Of a stretch of DNA of 64,000 bases, positions 26,545-32,806 are shown piece by piece. Numbering within the stretch: position 1 is the stretch's first letter; each line of letters starts with the position of its first letter. Source of the DNA: Elusimicrobia bacterium RIFOXYA2_FULL_47_53 (GTDB lineage Bacteria > Elusimicrobiota > Endomicrobiia > Endomicrobiales > XYA2-FULL-47-53); assembly GCA_001800315.1 (NCBI GenBank), contig MGVE01000001.1:62001-126000 (forward strand). Direction: 5' to 3'. The notes under the pieces were generated by a model, which worked only from the letters and a program-made list of their open reading frames with translations, was not told the origin of the DNA and did not search any database. The position numbers and the translations under genes were made by a program.

Positions 26545-26661
26545 AAAAATGTTCTGTCATTGCGATCTCCCGAAGGGAGAGAAGCAATCTCGCTTTTAAG
26601 TCGCAAACTACGAGATTGCCGCGTCGCTACACTCCTCGCAAAGACGGACTAAAACATTTTT
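26545..26661. repeat. 117-bp palindromic intergenic element (REP/MITE-like)
   Basis: The gap between the KdsC-like and TPP genes is filled by a nested inverted repeat. Outer arms are AAAAATGTT (26545-26553) and AACATTTTT (26653-26661). Next come GTCATTGCGA and a matching TCGCAAAGAC, then an internal hairpin TCTCCCGAAGGGAGA at 26566-26580, and GCAATCTCG paired with CGAGATTGC at about 26584-26619. The sequence looks like the dispersed, non-coding repeats that many uncultured bacteria carry between genes. It could act as a transcript stabiliser or weak terminator. No coding frame is evident. Confidence 0.8.
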
Positions 26662-26670
26662 CAACCAACT

Positions 26671-27198
26671 CTATTTAGAATTTCTTGAGCTCAAAATAAA
26701 CCCTATAACTTCCCGTATAACGCCCTGGCCGCCATCTTTGCTTGAAATAATATCAACAAACTCAAGCACCGAATCATTGGCGTTTTTTGGCGCGACTGAG
26801 AGGCCGGTAACCATCATGGCGGGCAGATCATTTATATCGTCACCAACAAAGCATATATCGGATAACTCTAAACCATACTTCTTAGCAAATTCTTTAACGG
26901 CCCTCTGCTTATCGTGACAGCCTTTGTAGACATCCTCAATCCTTAATTTCTTTGAGTACCTGTCAACGATAGCCATTCCGGAATGGCTGCTCTCTCCCGA
27001 CATGAGGGCGATCTTTATGCCCGCTCTCTGGGCAAGGGGTATGCCGGTAATATCGGCGAAATGAAAGCGTTTAAGTTCAAGCTCGTCTTTATCCCACCAA
27101 AATGTGCCGTCAGTAAGGACGCCGTCCACATCGGTGACTATAGCTTTAATTTTCGCGAGCTTTGAGCGGAGAGTTTTGCTTATTTTCAGCTTAGACAT
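26671..27198 (-). CDS. KdsC-like HAD phosphatase
   Basis: The 175-residue protein is a C0-type HAD phosphatase: catalytic loop DVDGVLTDG near residue 22, MSGESS near 64, and GDDINDLPAM near 118. Such small tetrameric phosphatases dephosphorylate KDO-8-phosphate (KdsC) or N-acylneuraminate-9-phosphate. Because it overlaps the start of a NeuB-type synthase gene by eight bases, it probably removes phosphate from that enzyme's product. It could equally be the cell's only KdsC. The downstream gap holds a 117-base palindromic element. Confidence 0.88.
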   Translation of the reverse strand: MSKLKISKTLRSKLAKIKAIVTDVDGVLTDGTFWWDKDELELKRFHFADITGIPLAQRAGIKIALMSGESSHSGMAIVDRYSKKLRIEDVYKGCHDKQRAVKEFAKKYGLELSDICFVGDDINDLPAMMVTGLSVAPKNANDSVLEFVDIISSKDGGQGVIREVIGFILSSRNSK

Positions 27199-28060
27199 TG
27201 CGCAGCCTCTTGATAATGGGTTCTTCGCTGGGAAGAATTCTTTTTACGGGTTCGCCCATGGATCTTTCAACCAGGCGGATGTCCCTCATAAGCCTGTTCA
27301 GGCCGTTTGGCTCAAGCGACGCGGCATGGTCCGATCCCCACATGGCCCTGTCCAAAGTAATATGTCTTTCAATTACGCAGGCTCCGAGCACCATGGCGGC
27401 AAGTGAAGTAGGAAGGCCTGTCTCGTGGCCGGAATATCCCACCGGAACCTGGTACCGTTCTTTAAGATAGGGAATGAGGCTGAGATTTAAATCCTCGTAT
27501 TTCGCGGGATACGCGCTGCAGCAATGAAGCAGTATCAGGTTGTCTTTACCAAGCACCTCTACTGCATGGTCAAGCTGTTCCAGCGACGACATTCCGGTTG
27601 AAAGTATCATGGGCCGGCCCTGTTTGCGTTTGTATTTCAACAGTTCATCGTCAGTCAGTTTTGATGCCGGAATCTTATAGCAGGGGGTATTGTATTTCTC
27701 CATGAAATCAACAGAGTCTTTATCCCAGGCCGAGGCAAGCCAGGTAATGCCGACTTCTTTACAATACCTGTCAATCTCGTCAAATTCCTTTTCGCCGAAC
27801 TCCACCCTCTGGCGGTACTCAAAGTATGTCATGTTTCCCCAGGGAGTTTCGCGCATAAGGTTGCGCTGGCTCATGGGAACGCAGAGTTCAGGGTTGCGCT
27901 TCTGGAACTTGACCGCGTTACAGCCCGCGGCTGCCGCCACAGTAATAAGTTTTTTTGCGATATTTACATCGCCATTATGATTTATGCCTATCTCGGCAAT
28001 AAAATATGCCGGCTGGCCGTCGCCCACTTTTGTGCCGGCGATATCAATTACTTTACCCAT
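27191..28060 (-). CDS. Short NeuB-family ulosonate synthase without SAF domain
   Basis: The 289-residue protein has the NeuB barrel motifs: FIAEIGINHNGD near residue 20, CNAVKFQKR near 47, LILLHCCSAYPA near 175, YSGHE near 208 and ERHITLDRAMWGSDHAAS near 233. It stops at about the point where LegI continues into its antifreeze-like SAF domain. NeuB enzymes condense PEP with an aldose (or aldose phosphate) to give a 3-deoxy-ulosonic acid. The SAF domain normally helps close the active site, so its absence plus the adjoining KdsC-like phosphatase suggests a phosphorylated substrate and a distinct product. ATG 28060 is preceded by GGAGG. There is no second CMP-transferase nearby. Confidence 0.9.
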   Translation of the reverse strand: MGKVIDIAGTKVGDGQPAYFIAEIGINHNGDVNIAKKLITVAAAAGCNAVKFQKRNPELCVPMSQRNLMRETPWGNMTYFEYRQRVEFGEKEFDEIDRYCKEVGITWLASAWDKDSVDFMEKYNTPCYKIPASKLTDDELLKYKRKQGRPMILSTGMSSLEQLDHAVEVLGKDNLILLHCCSAYPAKYEDLNLSLIPYLKERYQVPVGYSGHETGLPTSLAAMVLGACVIERHITLDRAMWGSDHAASLEPNGLNRLMRDIRLVERSMGEPVKRILPSEEPIIKRLRNV

Positions 28061-28085
28061 TTGTGGCCTCCAATTAGAATTTTGA

Positions 28086-29060
28086 TTATTTGACGCGGTG
28101 ATTCTTATACCACTCTACGGTCCGTCTTATGCCCTGTTTCAGCGAGTAAGCCGGTTTCCAGCCAAGGATTTTTCTGGCTTTCTTTGAAGAAAGATATTGG
28201 TGCATAATTTCATATTTAGCGTTATTTAAAATTTTGTAGTCAGGTTTCATTAAAAGGGCATCATAAATCATTTTCGTAAACTGTATAACATTTATCGGGT
28301 TTTCGTCGCTGAAATTAAATGCCTCGCCCGCCAGCTTTTTGCTAACAAGCTGTTCGGCAAGCATAATGTAGCCGTTGACTATATCGTCCACATAAACATA
28401 ATCACGGGTAAACTTTCCATCGGAGCGTATCTCCAGAGTTTTGCCGCTTAAGGCGCACCTTACGGCATCCGGTACTATCCTGGAGTAGTTAAAATCTCCG
28501 GGGCCGTAGATATTGCCGCACCGCGTCACACAGACCGGAAGAGAGTAGGTGTTGAAATATGTGTAGCACAGCAAATCGGCACAGCTTTTGGACGCGTCGT
28601 AGGGATGATCTCCTTTTAGCGCGGCGCTTTCGGTATAGGGCAGTACTTTATGGCTGCCGTAGGCTTTGTCGCTGGAAGCAACCACAATAGCCTTAACATT
28701 ACTTAAGTTGCGGCAGGCTTCAAGCAGGTTCCAGGTGCCTTCAATGTTGGATTTAAAGGCCCGGACAGGATTTTTATTGGAGCGGCTGACAATTGCTTCA
28801 GCGGCAAGATGAAATATGTATTCCGGTTTAAAACTCTTGATTACACGGTTAATTAACGCAACATCGGCTATGTCGCCCTTTATTGTTCTAAATTTTTTGT
28901 ATTCCTCTTTACTGAAGAGCGTGAGTTTTCTTTTTGTAAGTATATCTATGCCTCTAATGTCTGCTCCGCCGTCAAGCAATGTCCTCGTCAAGTTACTTCC
29001 GAGAAAACCCTCGTGGCCTGTAATCAGTACTTTTTTATTTTTCCAGAATGAACGGTTCAT
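28086..29060 (-). CDS. rfbG: CDP-glucose 4,6-dehydratase
   Basis: The 324-residue extended SDR has GHEGFLGSNL near residue 14 (the NAD loop in which CDP-glucose dehydratases have GHxGF), SSDKAYG near 129 and YDASKSCADLL near 153 with Tyr-x3-Lys. It makes CDP-4-keto-6-deoxyglucose from CDP-glucose. It follows rfbF by nine bases, the standard pairing. Its length is slightly below the usual 350-360 residues. Product use by RfbH at 17.6-18.9 kb is expected although 9 kb and eight genes separate them. Confidence 0.92.
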   Translation of the reverse strand: MNRSFWKNKKVLITGHEGFLGSNLTRTLLDGGADIRGIDILTKRKLTLFSKEEYKKFRTIKGDIADVALINRVIKSFKPEYIFHLAAEAIVSRSNKNPVRAFKSNIEGTWNLLEACRNLSNVKAIVVASSDKAYGSHKVLPYTESAALKGDHPYDASKSCADLLCYTYFNTYSLPVCVTRCGNIYGPGDFNYSRIVPDAVRCALSGKTLEIRSDGKFTRDYVYVDDIVNGYIMLAEQLVSKKLAGEAFNFSDENPINVIQFTKMIYDALLMKPDYKILNNAKYEIMHQYLSSKKARKILGWKPAYSLKQGIRRTVEWYKNHRVK

Positions 29061-29069
29061 TTACTTTCC

Positions 29070-29843
29070 TTATTTCCAGATTTGCCATGGGGCAGAGCCG
29101 CTCTGCCACAACTTTTCCAGCTCAATTTTATCGCGGAGCGTGTCCATGGGTTTCCAGAACCCGTGGTGCTTGTAAGCAACAAGCTGGTTATCTTTTCCCA
29201 GGTTTTCAAGCGGCTCTCTTTCCCAGGTAGTTGAATCCTCTTTAATGTAATCAAATATCTTAGGTTCAAGCACAAAGAATCCGCCGTTCACCCAGGTCCC
29301 GTCGCCGACCGGTTTTTCAAAAAACGACCTTACCGCATTTTCTTTCTGTATCTCAAGCGCGCCGAACCTGCCTGTGGGCTGAACAGCTGTTATGGTAGCG
29401 GCCTTGCCGTGTGTTTTGTGAAATTTAAGTAGTTCATTAATATTGACATTTCCGACACCGTCGCCGTATGTGAGCATAAAGGGTTCATTATTCACATATC
29501 TCTGTATTTTCTTTATTCTTCCGCCCGTCATGGTGCTTTGGCCGGTATCAATAAGAGTTATTTTCCATGGATCGGAAAATGTATTATGTATCTCGGTTTT
29601 ATTGTTGGCGATATCTATTGTAATATCGCTCGTGTGCATTAAATAGTGCGAAAAATATTCCTTTAACAAATAACCTTTGTACCCGAGACAGATAATAAAC
29701 TCGTTAAAACCATAATGTGAATATGTTTTCATTATGTGCCATAAGATCGGTTTTCCCCCAATCTCTATCATGGGTTTTGGCACTATATTTGTTTCTTCGC
29801 TGATCCTCGTTCCCATCCCGCCGGCAAGAATAACAACTTTCAT
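29070..29843 (-). CDS. rfbF: Glucose-1-phosphate cytidylyltransferase
   Basis: The 257-residue protein starts VVILAGGMGTRISEET and has PKPMIEIGGKPILWHIM near residue 23, LTYGDGVGNVNI near 123 and VNGGFFVLEP near 181, diagnostic for RfbF. It makes CDP-glucose from CTP and glucose-1-phosphate and so commits carbon to CDP-deoxysugars. The length fits the family. The gene ahead of it is the GxxExxY cassette, 20 bases away, whose repeat lies directly at its 5' side; a TCCGGAGG ribosome site lies just before the ATG, next to the repeat unit. Confidence 0.95.
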   Translation of the reverse strand: MKVVILAGGMGTRISEETNIVPKPMIEIGGKPILWHIMKTYSHYGFNEFIICLGYKGYLLKEYFSHYLMHTSDITIDIANNKTEIHNTFSDPWKITLIDTGQSTMTGGRIKKIQRYVNNEPFMLTYGDGVGNVNINELLKFHKTHGKAATITAVQPTGRFGALEIQKENAVRSFFEKPVGDGTWVNGGFFVLEPKIFDYIKEDSTTWEREPLENLGKDNQLVAYKHHGFWKPMDTLRDKIELEKLWQSGSAPWQIWK

Positions 29844-29859
29844 GATTTCCTCCGGAAAT

Positions 29860-29903
29860 CTGATTACAGTGATTTTATGTCCTGATTGCGGTGATTATTT
29901 AAA
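29860..29903. repeat. Two-copy 22-bp tandem repeat, left flank of GxxExxY cassette
   Basis: Units start at 29860 (CTGATTACAGTGATTTTA) and 29882 (CTGATTGCGGTGATTATT), again 22 bases apart. The first unit is identical over 18 bases to 13875-13892 and contains the stop codon of the GxxExxY gene in the same register in which the other copy ends legC. Confidence 0.8.
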
Positions 29904-30265
29904 ATTCTTCTGAGCTGACAACTTTTGGCGCCAAAATTAACTAACAAACCCGTATTCAGTTTTGCAGCTTTTAAATATGATGCAAGCTGATTTTCAAAAA
30001 GTCCTGGGATATTGCCTTCCAAAGATTTCAGCTCCAGAATAACTTTGCCCTCAACCAACAAGTCAACACGGAGTTTACCAACTTCCATATTGCTGTATGT
30101 GACATTATAAGTTTTCTCTCGTTCGTAACCGATGATGCTGTTATCCAATTCAATTATGAGCGCATTTTGATAAATCTTCTCAATAAACCCCGGACCTAAA
30201 TCCCTATGCACCTTGAAACAACAACCGATTATTCTCTCGGTCAGTTCATCATTGATCTCGTGCAT
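29864..30265 (-). CDS. GxxExxY protein (PD-(D/E)XK-nuclease-like fold)
   Basis: I start this 133-residue protein at ATG 30265 (beginning MHEINDELTERI), because the family is about 120-130 residues; a longer reading from 30334 crosses the flanking repeat. It has the name motif in LGPGFIEKIYQNAL near residue 24 and a nuclease-like VDLLV then VILELKSL near residue 68-82 (Asp ... Glu-x-Lys). The biochemical role of this family is not established. It has no evident link to glycan synthesis and is bounded by inverted copies of a 22-base-period repeat, which suggests that it was inserted as a small mobile or selfish cassette between legB and rfbF. Confidence 0.82.
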   Translation of the reverse strand: MHEINDELTERIIGCCFKVHRDLGPGFIEKIYQNALIIELDNSIIGYEREKTYNVTYSNMEVGKLRVDLLVEGKVILELKSLEGNIPGLFENQLASYLKAAKLNTGLLVNFGAKSCQLRRILNNHRNQDIKSL

Positions 30266-30296
30266 CCCGCCCCCAAACCACAGCCTGCCCTTACCC

Positions 30297-30334
30297 AAAA
30301 TCACCGTAATCCGATCATAAATAGCGGTAATCAA
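30297..30334. repeat. Inverted copy of the 22-bp-type repeat, right flank of GxxExxY cassette
   Basis: Here the motif appears in reverse orientation: AAAATCACCGTAATC at about 30297-30311 and AGCGGTAATCA at about 30323-30333, 21 bases apart. On the minus strand these read GATTACC and GATTACGGTGATTTT, matching the left-flank units at 29860-29903 head to head. Confidence 0.72.
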
Positions 30335-30356
30335 GGCATCTCATCTGCGAGATGCC
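30335..30356 (-). other. Perfect 8-bp-stem hairpin just after legB
   Basis: GGCATCTC (30335-30342), loop ATCTGC, GAGATGCC (30349-30356) form a perfect stem that begins at the last base of the legB stop codon. No T-run follows on the minus strand, so a classical intrinsic terminator is unlikely. It could stabilise the legB mRNA 3' end or mark the edge of the inserted cassette. Confidence 0.7.
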
Positions 30357-31357
30357 TAAATGTTGTAGATATGAGATTTGTACAACTTCAGATTTTCTTT
30401 GTCAGAAAACCAACCAATAGTTTCCGCCAAGCCTTTATCAAGCGTAGTTTCAGGAATCCATTTTGTTGTCTTTTTTAGTTTGGTGTTATCGCCAAGCAGT
30501 CTTTCAACTTCGCTTTTGCCGGGGCGCTCTCTTTTTCCGTCAAACGCAATTTTGGCGTCTGATCCGCAAAGCTTGATTATCTTTTTGGCGAGGCCGCCGA
30601 CGCTTATTTCTCTTTTGGTTGATATGTTAATTACTTCGCCTTCGGTTTTGTTTGATTCAAGAATCTTAACGAAACCCGCGGCGGTATCCTTAACATAAAC
30701 CAGGTCTCTTGTAGGGTGCAAAGAGCCTAGTTTAATTTGTTTGGCTCCCGAGAGAGCCTGGCTGATAATTGTTGGTATTACTGCGCGAGCCGACTGACGG
30801 GGGCCATAAGTGTTAAAGGGGCGCACTATAGTAACGGGAAGATTAAAACTTCTATAAAAGCTGAACGCAATCTGGTCCGCGCCTATTTTAGTGGCAGAAT
30901 ACGGTGACTGGCCCTGCAAGGGATGTTCTTCATCAATAGGAACATACTTTGCCGTTCCGTAAACCTCACTCGTAGAAGTGACAAGCAGTTTTTTTACTCC
31001 GAAATCGCGGCAGGCGTTAAGAATATTCAGGGTACCTTTTACATTTGTGTCCACATAGCTGTCCGGCGAATGGTAAGAGAAAGGGATAGCTATCAGGGCG
31101 GCAAGGTGAAGCACGGCGTCACAGCCATTTACCGCGTTTCTCACTCCGTTAGGGTCGCGGACATCGCCGGTAAAAATTTCTAATTTGGAAAGCGTTTTCT
31201 CAGGTATGCTGTCCAGCCAGCCGTAGCTGTTGAATGAGTTGTAGTATACAAAAGCTCTAACCTTGTAGCCTTTTTCAACGAGATATTCGGTAAGATGGCT
31301 GCCAATGAAGCCGTCCGCTCCCGTCACAAGAACCTTTTTGAATTTTTTAGCCATCAT
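30356..31357 (-). CDS. legB: NAD-dependent 4,6-dehydratase (LegB)
   Basis: The 333-residue extended SDR has TGADGFIGSHLTEYL near residue 12, RAFVYYNSFNSYGWLD near 34, TSTSEVYGT near 127 and YSATKIGAD near 153. The FVYYNSFNS block is typical of LegB, the GDP-GlcNAc 4,6-dehydratase that begins legionaminate synthesis. I start at ATG 31357 (or the adjacent ATG 31354), after GAGAGAGG; a longer reading from 31462 would overlap the regulator gene and lacks support. LegB is the only Leg gene outside the block at 7.5-15 kb, separated from legC by the CDP-sugar/second-NeuB module. Confidence 0.9.
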   Translation of the reverse strand: MMAKKFKKVLVTGADGFIGSHLTEYLVEKGYKVRAFVYYNSFNSYGWLDSIPEKTLSKLEIFTGDVRDPNGVRNAVNGCDAVLHLAALIAIPFSYHSPDSYVDTNVKGTLNILNACRDFGVKKLLVTSTSEVYGTAKYVPIDEEHPLQGQSPYSATKIGADQIAFSFYRSFNLPVTIVRPFNTYGPRQSARAVIPTIISQALSGAKQIKLGSLHPTRDLVYVKDTAAGFVKILESNKTEGEVINISTKREISVGGLAKKIIKLCGSDAKIAFDGKRERPGKSEVERLLGDNTKLKKTTKWIPETTLDKGLAETIGWFSDKENLKLYKSHIYNI

Positions 31358-31388
31358 TGCCTCTCTCTCATATAAGTAAGTCCTGCCG

Positions 31389-31407
31389 TTCCTGCCCGAA
31401 ACAGGAA
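31389..31407 (-). other. Small hairpin in the regulator-legB gap
   Basis: TTCCTG (31389-31394), loop of seven bases, CAGGAA (31402-31407) sits in the 61-base gap between the winged-helix regulator and legB. No T-tract follows. It may affect readthrough into legB. Confidence 0.5.
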
Positions 31408-31418
31408 TCCGGTTAAAT

Positions 31419-31949
31419 TTAATAAAACAATTTTGATGCTGAAAGATACTCCAGAACATCAATTTTTTTGCTTACCATATTGTTTCCAGATGAAATAACT
31501 TCTATTACAGCGGGGTTGGATGAGCTGTCATTACCGGTATTTCGGGAGTACTTTATAGTGCTGTTGTTTAAGCTCCTGATGGCCAATTCAACTATATCAG
31601 TAATCTCACTGTTGCCGCTAATAATAAACTCAACTTCAGAATTCATATTTTCTTTTAGAATGAGTTCCTGCAGTTTTTGTTTCATTATTTTGAAATTATC
31701 AACAGCCTTAAGAGCAAAATTGTAAGACTTGCTTGCCTTCTCGGAAAAACCTTTCGGGGTTAAGATGTATTGTATCTTTTTACGGTTTAATAGTTTTGAT
31801 TTGACATAACCGCGCGTAATGAGCCGTTTGATAATAAGGTTAGTCAGGCCAAGCGAAATACCGGCTTTCCCGGCAAGCGAGCGCTGGTCGTGAATCTGAT
31901 TATTGGATATTTCTCTGATGATAGCGAATTCTTTCTCTGATATTTGCAT
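31419..31949 (-). CDS. Winged helix-turn-helix regulator (MarR-like)
   Basis: The 176-residue protein has an N-terminal winged helix: a recognition region SLAGKAGISLGLTNLIIKRL near residue 24-43 and a beta-wing with KKIQYILTPKGF near 58. A helical segment follows (residues 75-105) and then a compact C-terminal region (residues 105-176) with VEFIISGNSEITDIVELAI that looks like a small ligand or oligomerisation domain. Related wHTH genes often sit at the head of exopolysaccharide clusters. It lies three bases after the FkbM gene and 61 bases before legB, so it may control the leg/CDP-sugar genes downstream. Confidence 0.75.
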   Translation of the reverse strand: MQISEKEFAIIREISNNQIHDQRSLAGKAGISLGLTNLIIKRLITRGYVKSKLLNRKKIQYILTPKGFSEKASKSYNFALKAVDNFKIMKQKLQELILKENMNSEVEFIISGNSEITDIVELAIRSLNNSTIKYSRNTGNDSSSNPAVIEVISSGNNMVSKKIDVLEYLSASKLFY

Positions 31950-31952
31950 AAT

Positions 31953-32759
31953 TTATGCCATGAAAAGAATATTTGTAGTATCTTGAATGTCTTCAATGTT
32001 CATTAAATTATTAGAGCTAATGGAATATGCTTTATATCCACAATTTGTCATATATTCTTTAAGGTCTTTTAGGGTGTACCCCAGGAGCGAATATGCATTT
32101 GGAACTATTTCACAAATTATTTTAGGTCTTTCTTTATATTTCGAAAAATATTCTAACAATCCCAATAAAACAGGGAATTCATAACCTTCAGTGTCAATTT
32201 TAATTAGCGTTATATTGTTTATGCTGTTTTTAAAAATGTATTCATCTAACCTTATTGTATTAATATCAAAAGTTTCTTTGATGGTTTCTTGTTTCATTAA
32301 TCCTGGAACCATAGTGTTCCAGCCAATATTTGGGTGATGCGATATGGAAATTGTAGAATCAGTTTTCTTATCACCTAAAGCTAATTGATTAGGAAAAAAA
32401 TTTAAGTTTAAATTATCTTGTTTTAAGGAAACGAGTCTGTCAAAAAACCGTGGTACAGGTTCAAAGCTATAAACTTTTCCGGTATTACCCACCAATCCAA
32501 GTGCAAGAGCAGAAATGTATCCAATGTTTGCGCCAATGTCAATAAATGTGTCCCCATTCTTTAAAATGGATTTGATTAAGCTAACTGTTTCTTGCTCGTA
32601 GGTTCCGCAATACATTTCCTTGAGTGCGGCATCAAGAGTGAAATCAAAATTAAATATAACACCGTTAATATTGCTTTTAAAAGGTTTTTTTTTGATTTTA
32701 GTAAATATTTTCTTAAAAAGAAGATTAGGTTGTGAGATTAACTTAAAATTGTTATTCAT
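31953..32759 (-). CDS. FkbM-family methyltransferase
   Basis: The 268-residue protein has the FkbM SAM-binding core: GDTFIDIGANIGYISALAL near residue 68, VYSFEPVPRFFDRL near 94 and LIKIDTEGYEFPVLLGL near 185. FkbM proteins O-methylate sugars or other small molecules. The ATG is at 32759 and the gene is followed by the regulator after three bases; base use here (32-34 kb) appears AT-richer than in the flanking sugar genes, which may indicate separate acquisition. The methyl acceptor is probably a glycan sugar but is unknown. Confidence 0.85.
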   Translation of the reverse strand: MNNNFKLISQPNLLFKKIFTKIKKKPFKSNINGVIFNFDFTLDAALKEMYCGTYEQETVSLIKSILKNGDTFIDIGANIGYISALALGLVGNTGKVYSFEPVPRFFDRLVSLKQDNLNLNFFPNQLALGDKKTDSTISISHHPNIGWNTMVPGLMKQETIKETFDINTIRLDEYIFKNSINNITLIKIDTEGYEFPVLLGLLEYFSKYKERPKIICEIVPNAYSLLGYTLKDLKEYMTNCGYKAYSISSNNLMNIEDIQDTTNILFMA

Positions 32760-32806
32760 TTAAACCATCCCTTAATTGTAATGCTAACTGATAAATTTGC
32801 ATAAAG

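Noticed and set aside
13853-30334. CRISPR array from repeated GATTAC units
   Set aside because: Only two units per site, with no unique spacers of regular length and no cas genes; it is an imperfect short tandem repeat.
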